Of a stretch of DNA of 64,000 bases, positions 24,272-34,872 are shown one piece after another. Within the stretch, counting starts at the first letter, position 1, and every line of letters starts with the position of its first letter. The DNA is from Cystobasidium ongulense (Eukaryota > Basidiomycota > Cystobasidiomycetes > Cystobasidiales > Cystobasidiaceae). The stretch spans positions 1,350,534 through 1,414,533 of the forward strand of contig BQUP01000002.1 of the NCBI GenBank assembly GCA_022835595.1, written 5' to 3'. A program made the position numbers and the translations under genes. Below the pieces are notes generated by a model that was given only the letters and a program-made list of their open reading frames with translations, was not told where the DNA came from and ran no database searches.

Positions 24272-27142
24272 TTAGAAGACGATTCTAGCTACATGCTCGA
24301 CCTTTCTCTTCGTCGGTTGCACAAAGCCTAAATAAGCCAGATCACCAGCGGCGGCTAAGAAACGAGCTTGATGGGCTCGAGTCCTTGCGGTTTCTTCATC
24401 TTCGCTTTCCCCTCCATCATCGAGCATATCCGTATCGCCTGAGCGTGATTTCCCATTAAATTTAGGCTCGGTTGGCTCTGTCTTTCGGCGCTTCTCTCGA
24501 TGATCCTCTTCACCGTCCTTCTCAATATCGTCAAGGGCTAATTCGAATGCACCGTACCAATCTGCGAGATTGACTAGCTTGCCTGCTTCAGCGACTAGCT
24601 TGTATGCTCTGCAGACGTCAAGATCATCTGTTGTAGGCAGACTTTCGGTATCGTTAATGAGATGTAGAGGGAGGCGACTTGTGGGAGTGATGAGCGACGA
24701 TTGTACTTGGTCGAGTATGTGAGGATGAAATGCCTATTGATGGGACATAGATAGTAGGGAAGAGACCGCGTCAGAAATGGGGTTGCAGTCTGGGTTCTAA
24801 AGCCTCGACTCACACTTCGCATAACACGATGTACGTCAGGATACCAGATTTCGTGAAATGTAAGCTCAGTGAAAGGCTTAAGATGCGCCCTAGCGAAGCG
24901 GAATAGTATGTATCAGCACGAACAAAAGCTTCCAAACTTTCAGGCTCCTGCCACTGCAAGTTTCGAAAACTTACTTGAAATAAGTCTCTAGCTTTTCAGA
25001 AAGCCCCCGAACAAGTGTTGTAAATTGCTTGTCTCCTTCAGATCTAGCTATGCTACCTTGTATATTCCCATTTACTAGCCTCGTCAAGCCCGTTTGTCTT
25101 GTGCCCATTTCGACTAGTTGTTCCAATTGCACCAGATCACGTTTCAAATCCAGAAAGTCGACTTTTAGTGCTGCAAATACATCTTGCATTCTTCTCAGAA
25201 AATCAAGTACGACATCATCGCGCGCATTACGAAGGTTGCGACATGCAGTGTTGGTTCGCTTGAGCAGATTGCCGGAGAAGTAATCTGTCAATAACGTCTC
25301 TGTTGATAAGCGGCCTTCAGCCCAGCTTGATTGTAGCGTATCGAACAATAACCAAGCTTGAGGTAGGTTTTTAGCATAAAATTCTCTTTCTCTTCTCGCT
25401 GCATTCAAACTTCGCAAAAGCTCTTTATCACTTTGAAGTAGTTGCTCTGTCATTCGTAGTACCATTTTATCTTTTCTGAGTATTCCTTCTCTAGTACTAT
25501 CTTCAATCATCTTTTGAAATGATGGAAGTGTACGAAGTAGAGGCGTAATCTCGCCAAGGAGATCTAGTTGGTCTTCTATCTCAATTTCGTCCGGGAGAGT
25601 ATTACATAGGATAGATAAGGGATTGCCGTAAAAGTGCGCAAGACACATATACTGTTATGGAGAATGCCAAGTCAGCTTTGCCTTGGCAGTAACTGTAGCA
25701 GACGAAGGCTCACCTGCAACTTCGATATCACCCCATCAATAGATTGGTTCAGATCCAAGAAACTATCACGAAGGAAGCTAAACACTTTTGAACTTAGGTT
25801 TATTGTCTGACTTCCCTTGATGAACGTCTCAAAGACGAGACTATGAAAAGTCTCAATGTTCGGAGTGACGGTAAATGTTGCGATACGAAGGAGTTCAGAT
25901 GTAGAGCGAGGTAGAAGGGTGTGGATCGCGCTGATTGAGGTAGATATTGCTAATAGAAGGACGAGAGGCAGTTGTTTGGAATATGTGCTCAAGATTTCTA
26001 TAAGGTCGGTGAGAACGACAGAGTCAAAGGATTCGAGTTCTTCAAAACAAATGGCTAACCGCGGCGCTGTATCTGTATAGTGGGTGATTCAGCCGCCGGA
26101 ACATCGAAAGGAAGTGGTACACAAAGCCGACTCACCCTGATCCCGATACTTAGCCTCGTACCACGCAACAAGCGTTTCCATATCATCCACAGCAGCGGTT
26201 GACAATTTCTTCCCTATTGGCCGCCGCTAAGATTGTAACGAACTTCAGCACGCTATGCTCAGGGACTTTGTTGGGAGAATTGCGTGCTTACAGCAGGTTC
26301 TATGCTCTCGTCACTCTCGCTCTGGTCTGAAGCTATGATGGCTTGGATCAAGGTCTTCAGTGCGGAACGCTTGTTCGGGCATCCGCGACTCGAGATACGA
26401 GCTATGCGTATGTTTCGTGTCCGATGAGGACGACTGGAAGGACCCGCGTCTGAAATGCTTTGTTCAGCCTTGTTATGAAGCGCGTTTGTTAGAGCCGAGG
26501 AGATAGTGCGGTTCGCGCCTGTACGAAAAGTCCAAAACACGGGATAGGAACCGCCAGAGACAGGTATAAGTGGATCTCAAGAGCAAGTCTTGCGCCTTTG
26601 AAGTCGTCCTTACCAAGTATAACTCCCGTTGCGAGAGCTCTTTGCCCGTACCGCGCTTTGGTAGGTGCGTTTTTGACGAAAACATGCAGTTGGGCTATTG
26701 TGTCGTTGTAGATTCCTTGCAGAACTCTCTGCAGATTAGATTGAGCGTCAGGATAGCTGCTCAAGGAGGGACCTGGAAAGCAGACGCTTGACCCACTCTC
26801 AAGTCGGCCTGGCAGGCTTCCCAAGCTCTTCTATATGCGTGAGCACGTATGGTGGCCAACTTGGGCGAGTCTTCGCATAGCCGTATCTGGCCGAAGCTGG
26901 CGTCTTCAGGGTCCTCGTCAGCGGTGTCGCTATCGTAGCCTGTGACAGCGTCACAATTGTCAGTGTCTTCCAGGGCTTGTTCGAAAAGACAGCCTTCCAT
27001 CGGCGAACCTTCGATTGCGTCGCGCTCGAGCGAGAAGACGCGGACTGGCTGTGGATGAGGGCATAAGTCAGCTCGGAGTGTGGTGAGATGGTGTGGATGG
27101 ACTCACCTGCGTGTGCTCGAGGTACTGCTGCTCCCAGGACAT
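24272..27142 (-). CDS. ORC3: Origin recognition complex subunit 3
   Basis: ORC3 is a core subunit of the six-protein complex that marks replication origins and loads MCM. Nine exons (27107-27142, 26797-27048, 26614-26728, 26292-26518, 26136-26226, 25714-26072, 24975-25651, 24814-24889, 24272-24733) give 764 residues. Recognisable parts in order: the N-terminal RAHAYRRAWEACQADL; ALATGVILGANRTISSALTN in the place of the ATPase-like loop; RLAICFEELESFDSVVLTDL; the middle LAHFYGNPLSILCNTLPDE; and the C-terminal winged-helix end ARFLAAAGDLAYLGFVQPTK followed by KVEHVARIVF. The last motif is characteristic of ORC3. The start MSWEQQYLEHTQ lies 144 bp from the divergent 386-aa gene. Another subunit, ORC5, is 7.7 kb to the right. 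Confidence 0.93.
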
Positions 27143-27286
27143 GTTTGTCAGTTATTGCGATGTGGTGGGAGAAGAAAGCCGGCGTGATGATGGACATGCT
27201 TCTCTCTTCTGCTCCAACTCGACATCGCATTCATCATCACACATCCTTCTCACTCACTGGCTCGCTTACTACCGTGACATACTGGC

Positions 27287-28936
27287 ATGGCCTCGCTCCT
27301 CCCTCCACCTCGCTGCTCTGCTGATCCGTCCGGCACTGATGTCCCTGATACCTCTGCTGCGACTGCAAAGCACGATGCGCTTGCTCATGACTCGATGCCT
27401 GCCGCTTCTTCCTACTCACACTCACGCTCTGCTGCCTGCTCGGCCTCGAATCCAACCCCGACAAACGCATTCGAAGGCCTCGTAGCCTGGTTCTGTTCGA
27501 GAGACATCCATCCGGCTGCAAAGTACGCCTGGAGTGAGTGACGCGCCGTCTGCTATTCTGCGCATGCTTCTGCTCTTTACAGTTCTCTTGCTCTTCTTCT
27601 TTCTTTCCATCCATCCATCCATCCACTGCCCCAGCTTTTCACAAAGGTACTTTAGCAAGCCTTCCAGGCGTCGAGTCGGGTGAACAGCCTGTCGATGTCA
27701 TCTTTGCGAAAGCCGGTGATACAATGCTACAGAGGTGAGATTGATCGACAGGTAAGGGTAAGAGGCTCCCGTCTAATGCACACATGCCGCTCCCACCATG
27801 CTAGCGTGCTCGACCTGTCAATCCCGGTTCTGAATCCCGCCTACATTCATGCTACCTTAAAGAGCGGAGAACTTTTGCCCATCCGATCTTTTCAGCTCAC
27901 AGCAAGCAATGTCTTTCGCGCGAAAAATCGCAGTTCGATGTCTTCCGGTCGTGCTGTGAGTATGTTTGGCAACCCTCAGGATGCTCCCAACGACAGTACT
28001 ATGCCTCTTCCGCCCTCCCCGGAGTCCCTTCAAGTTCAAGATACAGTACTTTCCCAGTTAGAAATTGCGCGCAGGGGATCTGTCCTTTCACCTAAAAGAC
28101 CTGCAGTTGCCACTCGAGCGAACACTAAATCCTTCCAGTCTAAGAAAAGCTTTGTCTGCCAAGGTACCTGTCCCGAATTAACATGCGAGCATCGAAGCGA
28201 TCTACGCATTCACAGAACAATCAAGAAAAAGAACAGCAGATCTCCCTTTTTGGACCTAAGCGGCTGCTCGCCTCCACCTAAAAAGCACCCTGCTGCAGCT
28301 TCCCTGTCACTGGTAAAGCAGGAAGAGCCTACTGCAGCCTCTACACAAGTCACAATGCCCGCAGACGGATCTTTCAACAAGAGACTTGCTATGATCAAAA
28401 GCGAGATTGACGTGCTGAAATCACCTATTCAAGATGGATACATATCACCGATTCCAACTGTGCATAAATCTACTGTACGACTTCGAGACAGGGTTTTACT
28501 CAGATATCAAGAAACAACAGCAAAATCAGAAACTCGAAGCCCGTACGCTATCAAGGAACACAGTCCCAATCTCTCATTGGATCAAGCAGCTATCGAAGCA
28601 TACAGAAAAGAATACCTGGCTCCGTCCAGTATGCTCAACGTACCAAGCGAAAAAGACGCATTAAACATCATGAAATTGGCAGATCACACTCTATCAATGA
28701 TAAAACCGCAAATAAAGGGAGAGGAAGAAGAAAGCTCAGTCGCATCGTATCAAAGCACGCCACTGAGTCTCAAGTGAGTTGCTACGAGTCACACGTTAAC
28801 TGCAAAGTTCTAGAAGTTAGCAACTTACGCTGCTCTGTCATGTAGACGAAAACTCATTCAATCTGACCTAAATCTCCATGTTGAATACTCTCCAAGTCGA
28901 CCTGCAAAGCGCATCAAGCATAGCCCCAAATTCTGA
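27287..28936 (+). CDS. Unknown 386-aa nuclear-type protein
   Basis: I do not recognise this protein. Four exons (27287-27533, 27635-27734, 27805-28773, 28846-28936) keep one frame for 386 residues. The N-terminal 80 residues are Ser/Ala/Pro-rich; NAFEGLVAWFCSRDIHPAAK follows. Exon 2 (FHKGTLASLPGVESGEQPVD) and the start of exon 3 (LDLSIPVLNPAYIHATLKSG) look folded. The middle is Ser/Lys-rich with Cys residues (VCQGTCPELTCEHR) and basic KKKNSRSP. A helical stretch LSLDQAAIEAYRKEYLAP precedes the C-terminal SRPAKRIKHSPKF, which resembles a nuclear-localisation signal. It shares a 144-bp divergent promoter with ORC3, which hints at, but does not prove, a nuclear role. Confidence 0.75.
27607..27624. 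repeat. (CCAT)n microsatellite in an intron
   Basis: Four to five tandem CCAT units lie in the polypyrimidine part of the first intron of the 386-aa gene, close to its 3' splice site. Confidence 0.85.
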
Positions 28937-29339
28937 AAGGGAGGAAAAACACTATCTAAGTAGCAGAAAGTAGCAGAAAGCTCGTCAAGTTGAGTTGCAC
29001 CATTTCAAGCGACTTCAGTAGAATGAGCCTCTTCCCCCACCACTAGAACTCGCACGATGACTCTGTGCAAAAACCAGGCTAGCTTCAGCTAGACCACTCT
29101 CAAAGCCACAAAATGTAGCATATTTCCACAACATACACGAAGTCTGTAGCTCATGGATGTCAAATGAATTGCTAGAAGCATTGAGCATCGGTGGCCTATT
29201 CGTTGAAAACTGCTTCCACTCATCCTCTGTACAGGGCTACATCTCAGCGACGCCAAGGATTGGGCTGAAAAATGAGCTGAATCAAAGGATGTAAATCATG
29301 ATGCACACTTCTATATTACTGCTTGCATGAGCCGGATTA
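28937..29339. other. Intergenic between convergent genes
   Basis: About 400 bases with the 3' UTRs of the 386-aa gene and the apyrase. Contains a short direct repeat (tagcagaaag twice near 28961-28980). No gene seen. Confidence 0.5.
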
Positions 29340-32017
29340 CTAATGTACATCTGTAGAAATTTGCCTCGAATGACCACCTCTATTACGAGCTAAGTTGCTC
29401 AAATTAGTATAACTACTCTGTCTAGAACGTAGAGATAAATTGTCATCATCTGGAGTCATTACAGCTGATGAATCGCTCAAATTACTACTGACAGACTCCC
29501 AAGCGTTCTGCCCTATTCGGGGAGCTGTAGAACTTATGCCCAGTGGGACATTGAGGCGCCCGCCTGGATCACTAGATGACGTATCACTACGATGTATCAC
29601 ACGAGCTGATTGCGAACGCATAATTTGGTTCGGTCTTGAAACTGGTGTCATCCGTAGTGCCCAACCTGGAGAACTGGAGCGTGCTGGAGGTGTGAGAGGG
29701 GGAGGACCTTCACTTTCAGACTCTGTGGTAGTCGGTAGTTCGATATGCATTCTAGTTTTAGAGGGAGATGCTGTAGGTGATTCACGTCCGACAAATCGAC
29801 GGGACGAATCGAAAGATCTCTTGCTCAAGTCGGGTGATGAAGCAGAATGACGAAGTGTACCTTTACTGCGTGTTCTATCCAATGGTAGAGAAGTTAAAGA
29901 AATATGGTTGTTGCTGCTATGTCGAGAAAGTATAGACATGCGCGACGCTGGAGAAGCACGAAACGAAGATATAAAGCGAGAGGTTTGCGCGCGTAATGAG
30001 AAAAGTGTCCTTTTAACTGGATCAGAAGTCTTGCGAGGGGAGGCGATATCATCTGTCCCATTGCCATTGCCATTGCCATTGCCACCTTCTTCCATAGCTA
30101 ACAGACCATAATCGTCACGTTGTAACCCACCTGGGCCTTTCGTGTAAATGTTCCGCCTTCTCCGCAAGCAAGTGAAGTAGATTATAGCTAGGAGGAGCAG
30201 GCAGAGCGTAACTGCTGCAAGAGGATGCTTGATTGTATTCGCCGATTGATAGTAACTCCCAAGCGTATTCCTCCAAGAAGAATGTGAATGCCCACTTTTC
30301 CATTCAAAGACAGGTGTACCAGCATCTTCATCATGATCATGAGATATTGATTTTTTCGATTTTGGAACACTATCTGTAACTTCGAGTACCATACGACCTA
30401 AAGTCCAACTAACAGCAAGATCATTGATTTCATTAACACTTTGAAAACTAGGTGGTGATTTAAAACCTTTTTCTTCTGCTGCTTTTAGAGCTTCTTCTGT
30501 ACCATTACTCTTTCCACCTTCACCACCACTATCTACTGAAAGTCTTGGTATTCCAATACCATCGTGTAACACGTTCACTATCCACGCAGCCTTGAAGCAC
30601 TGCATTTCTAAGCGATGCAGATCTGTAGGTGCTTGTCCAGGGAGTGAGTTCGTCCTGCCATCGGAATGAGTCTTGACAATATCCTCCCAAGAACTAGAGC
30701 AATATTGTAGAGCACTTTTTTCAAAAGTAGGAAAGTCATAAACTCCACCCAATTTCCAGATATCTTGAGTTGAATACCAATATTCTGAAATTCCAATAAA
30801 ATGATTTACTTGAAAATCAATAGGTGGAACATGTACTCCCATTAAACATGGATAATCTTTGCAATCTTGTTCAGCATTGAGAAGTGGTGCACTGTGCTTG
30901 ATGCAAGCTGTGAAATCGCCTGTTCCTCGAGATGCATATCCTTTATGTCGACTCTCGGCCAGCAGGAGGTCCTTCGGCAGACATGGGTCGTCGACGACTA
31001 CTAGAGGGCTCTCATCGGGAGATGATGAAGTTGAAGGTTGTAAAGAAGGGCTTGGACCATGTTTGCGAATGTACTCTCTGAGATTGGCGTCGACATAGCG
31101 CTCTCGAGCTTGATTTGTACCATATCCAAGCCAGGTAGTAACGAATACAGGATGGTGCACGTCTACACCGTCAAGGAGGCGAAGGTTGACGCTGAGTAGA
31201 TTATCAGCATGCTCTTTACGGGCATCACTTGATGGTTCGAATGCGATTTGCGTAGACGCTCCTCCCATGTCTAGGAATCCATAGGTGCTAGAGTGTCGAC
31301 CTTGTCCTTTATCAGCAAGACCGTGAGCGTCGAATCCGTCCAATAAATAATTCACAGCAACCCAGCCATAGACGCCTTCTTCCTCTCCTGAAATAATGCG
31401 AACTTGTTCAGCGCAATTGTTAATTGCAAAAGGTGTATCTTCTCGAATGTATCTGCAGGCACGCTCGAGAATGGTGGAGCTTTGATGGTCGCTTAACAGG
31501 CGCAACCCGGCAGTTGCGAGAATATAAACGGGCGTGGAAGCTAACTGTGAAGGCGGTATGATGTCTCTTGCATGGTCGAAGAGCGGGCGAAGGTAGTTAT
31601 CCACATCTTGAGGGTGGTCAGCTAGCGATGATAGACCTGGCAAGGCAGAAGCAGCAGCATTAGCTTCTCGTAAACTGGGGTATAATGGAGGTAACACCCA
31701 CCAGGCTCGACCTTGAGCGTCCATCCTGCTCCACTCTGCACGCCCTTCTCAATGCGCGGCAGGACTGCAATGCTATTCCCTGCAGCTTGTCGCTGCTCTC
31801 TCGCAGCTGCATGGTCGACCCAGCTATAGACATGCAGCCTGCTCCCTGAGGACCCAGCATCGACGACTATGCCGAACCGCCTGTTGCGCTCCCATGCGTG
31901 TGCTGGTGGAGGAGCTCTCTTGATGCTGCTGATGCTGCTGATGGCGCTGTCACTGTTGCTGGACCTGCCTGGATGGACACGCTGCACTCCTCCGCCATCG
32001 CGCTCGAAGACCGTCAT
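29340..32017 (-). CDS. YND1: Golgi apyrase of the GDA1/CD39 family (YND1-like)
   Basis: A membrane nucleoside di/triphosphatase of the Golgi that hydrolyses nucleoside diphosphates released during glycosylation. Two exons (31702-32017 and 29340-31636), 870 residues. The apyrase conserved regions appear in order: FGIVVDAGSSGSRLHVYSW (ACR1), VYILATAGLRLL (ACR2), ISGEEEGVYGWVAVNYLL (ACR3), GFLDMGGASTQIAFEP (ACR4), then AVSWTLGRMVLEV towards the end of the catalytic domain. A single transmembrane segment (PLAAVTLCLLLLAIIYFTCL) followed by RRRR anchors it, with a Ser-rich tail of about 270 residues outside the catalytic domain, as in Ynd1. No N-terminal signal anchor is evident, which fits Ynd1 with its C-terminal anchor. 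The first true ATG is 32017. Confidence 0.93.
30058..30083. repeat. (CCATTG)n hexanucleotide repeat, coding (Gly-Asn)n
   Basis: Four tandem CCATTG units read on the minus strand as alternating Gly and Asn codons in the cytosolic tail of the apyrase. Confidence 0.85.
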
Positions 32018-33574
32018 CAACCACGCTGGACATTCACCCTAGACTTGCTTGCGTGAGAAGGCAGGCCAGGTCCGTTGTGCTCTCTCTCTCTCTCTCCCTC
32101 TATACGGATGATGGTACTTTGTGGTTGTAGAAAGTAGAGGGCAAGACAGCACCAGCAACCTAACCCAGGCATCGCAGCAAGCACAGGCGATGCTGATAGT
32201 CTGCATGGAGTGAGAGACATGGCAACACTGACAGATCTTGCAGTTCATGAACCTCCGCGCAGCTCCATTGTCGAATGCGTGCTGTAGCTTCTTCCATTCT
32301 GTCGCAACTATATTCAACAGTTTACTGCAGGCACCCAACTGGAGTCTAGCGGAGCCTCTAAGCTGGGAACATAGCATGTCTGCTTGCATACAAGACCAAG
32401 GGCACAAGTAGAAGTAGGAAGGCCCCTCAATCTATGCTTCCTGGACCATAGAGCTGGGACTGCAAGCTGGAAGTAGAGACACGTGACCGAAACAGACGAT
32501 ATACTCGAGCATAGTGCAAGTCTCTCCCTGTGCATACAAACACTCCATGCTACTGCCAGTGTGTGCCTTTAAACAAGCTGACTGCCAGCTCTTCTTCCCA
32601 GAAGAGTATACGTGGGATCTGCAGCCCATTCAGCCATGTTCGTCTCTACGAAGAATACACGATGGTTCAATAGCAGCCACACCTCCCAGGCAGACTGCAA
32701 GGAGACATACTCGCTCTAGACTTGGACTCGGAGATGCTTGTTCCGCAGGGTTGATGACCGACGTGCGTCTGAAAGGTCAGTGAGCATGGCCGCAAGGGAG
32801 AAAGTCGAGACGGGCAAGACGGCGGGGTGTGAGTGAGCAAGCAGGAACAGAGATGAGAAGGAACGTTGGATGTGACAGTGGGGAGTATAACCGCTTTTAC
32901 TGCAGGCTCAGGCACAGCAAGGATTACATTTAGGAGGGTATTACAAGGAAACTAAATATCATCGGAACTGGAAAAAGGAAGACAAGTCAGAAAGGAAGCT
33001 TGACAGGAGCAGAGAGTAGAGGAGAGTAGAGTGGAGAGGGGATAATGTGGTGAAGGAGGAGTACGTAATGGAGAGAAGAAGAGAGAACACTCCAGCATAC
33101 ACAATATTCAGGATTTTCAGTGTGTTTGACAAATAGTCTGCATTTCGCAGGCATCCACCTCTCCCCCCCTTTTCAGGGCAAATAGAGAGAGACGAAGCCT
33201 TGTTATTGCGTTCAGAAAGACTAATCGATTTTTGTATTGTGCTCATCAAGTGTGTGTGCTAGGGTGTGTGCAGAACATTGAGATGTTCGAGATGGTGAAA
33301 GTTCTGCGGTGGGTGAGGCAGGATGGGAAGGGCAGGCGAGTGTGCGAGTGTGCGATGTGCTTACATGGTAATTGCTGTGTTCGCCTTCATTAACAACTTT
33401 CCATATTGTGTTCGGTGAGAAGGGAAGACAGAAGCAAGCCGTCCACGATATTCCATTTCAATTCTTCATCAGCCTTCTCGATTGGCTTCAAGGCTCATAC
33501 AGCCATCCATCGAGCATTGCTACTTGCGCCTCCACTCACTGCATCCACCCTAGCCACTCTCCTCGCCCATCACC
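32018..33574. other. Long intergenic region (1.56 kb)
   Basis: The largest gene-free stretch in the window, between the start codons of the apyrase and ATP synthase subunit g. It has a (TC)n run, a GA-rich tract with gagtagag units near 33010-33040, and no frame with coding character. The right 200 bases should be the promoter and 5' UTR of subunit g. Confidence 0.5.
32080..32096. repeat. (TC)n microsatellite
   Basis: About eight tandem TC units in the 5' region of the apyrase gene. Confidence 0.8.
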
Positions 33575-34348
33575 ATGATGCTCGCAGCTACATCCACCCT
33601 CCGCTCCACCCCAAGGCTCGCCGCATTCGCTGCCCGTCGAGCGGCCAGCACCACCACCGCCAACGCCAGCGCAACCGCACAGCAAGCAAAGGACAAGGCT
33701 GCCGATGTAGCAGAGCAGGCAAAGGACAAGGCTAGCAATGCCGCAGAGCAAGCCAAGGACAAGGCTTCGGACGTCGCAGACAAGGCAAAGCAGCAGGCCT
33801 CGAGCGCCGCGGACTCGGCCAAGGGATACCTCGACCAGGCTTCTGCTTCGGGCTCAAAGATCCTCGGACAGATTGAGGAGCGTGCAGGTGGCTTGTTGGG
33901 GTGTGAGTAGTACTACACCTACACTGCTACCTTGCACCTGCTGATAACTCGTTGTAACCGCAGCCTACCGCGAACCCGTCGCATACAACCTCGCAGTCAT
34001 CAGAGAAATAGGAAAGCAAGTCTACATCGCAGAGAAGCTCGCCCCTCCCACCAACCCACAGGCCATCAGAGCTGCATACGAGGACTTTTACCACAAGGCT
34101 AGTGATGCCTCGTGGTGGAGATCCATCCTCGAGTCCGGTGACTGGAAGAGAATCGCCCTCTATGCTCTCGAGGCGTACGGTATCTTTACCATTGGAGAGA
34201 TGATTGGACGGAGGTGGGTGCCCTAACACTGAAGAGGACTCCCAGTCCCTGTTAGTTTACGCACACTGACCTGTGCATCCTTCACTCTCACAGACACATC
34301 GTCGGCTACAAGAAGGTCGACGACGGAGCCGCTCCCGCCCACCATTAA
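33575..34348 (+). CDS. ATP20: Mitochondrial F1Fo-ATP synthase subunit g
   Basis: Subunit g sits in the membrane part of the mitochondrial ATP synthase and helps form enzyme dimers and cristae. Three exons (33575-33902, 33964-34213, 34294-34348) give 210 residues. The N-terminus (MMLAATSTLRSTPRLAAFAA, then RRAAS) looks like a mitochondrial presequence. Residues 37-91 are five 11-residue repeats (see separate entry). The family domain follows: SYREPVAYNLAVIREIGKQV, then YIAEKLAPP, AIRAAYEDFY, DWKRIALYALEAYGIFTIGE and a final HIVGYKKV. Yeast Atp20 is about 115 residues, so the repeat region is an extension. The donor at 33903 (gtgagt after GGGT) keeps the frame LLGSYREP. Confidence 0.92.
33683..33847 (+). 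repeat. Five LEA-like 11-residue repeats inside ATP20
   Basis: Residues 37-91 read as 11-mers QAKDKAADVAE, QAKDKASNAAE, QAKDKASDVAD, KAKQQASSAAD and SAKGYLDQASA. The first three units are nearly identical at DNA level at a 33-nt period. Period, Ala/Lys/Asp content and absence of Cys, Trp and aromatic residues in the first four match group 3 LEA proteins. Confidence 0.9.
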
Positions 34349-34872
34349 GCGAAGAATACGGCATAGCTATAGTGACGGCAGACCATCAATGGAGCAATCT
34401 AGAGCACATCCACCTTGTTACTCGACAACTTCTACACCACTTCACACTCTATAGCAATAGAAAGCTCGTTATGATTCTGTCGTCGTCCGCGTGCTAGTAA
34501 TTCTAGCTTCTCAAAACCCCGGTGCTATAAACCGGATACAGCAACTCGCCGGACCACATTGTATAGAGAGAGAGAGAGAAGTAAACCTTGAGCATTGCAA
34601 TACAACGCTATCATCCACAAACTATCCTCTTCCGTCGTTGAGTGGCCATTCATGCTGACTTGAGAGGCTCCCGTATATTCCCGACGCGTGTTTGTAGCTG
34701 GCGACACTGCCTTGTCTGGGACACTTTAATGCCTAAACCCTGCGCCTGATTGATTGTAACAACATCAAAATACGATGCGCTTCGTTGGGTCGAAAGTGAC
34801 TGAAGACTCCCGAGTCTCTGACATTCACAAGTCCAATAATGCCAACTGTAGGACAATAGCGTCTGACCTCTT
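34349..34872. other. Intergenic between convergent ATP20 and ORC5
   Basis: About 520 bases with two 3' UTRs and a (GA)n run at about 34565-34579. No gene seen. Confidence 0.5.
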
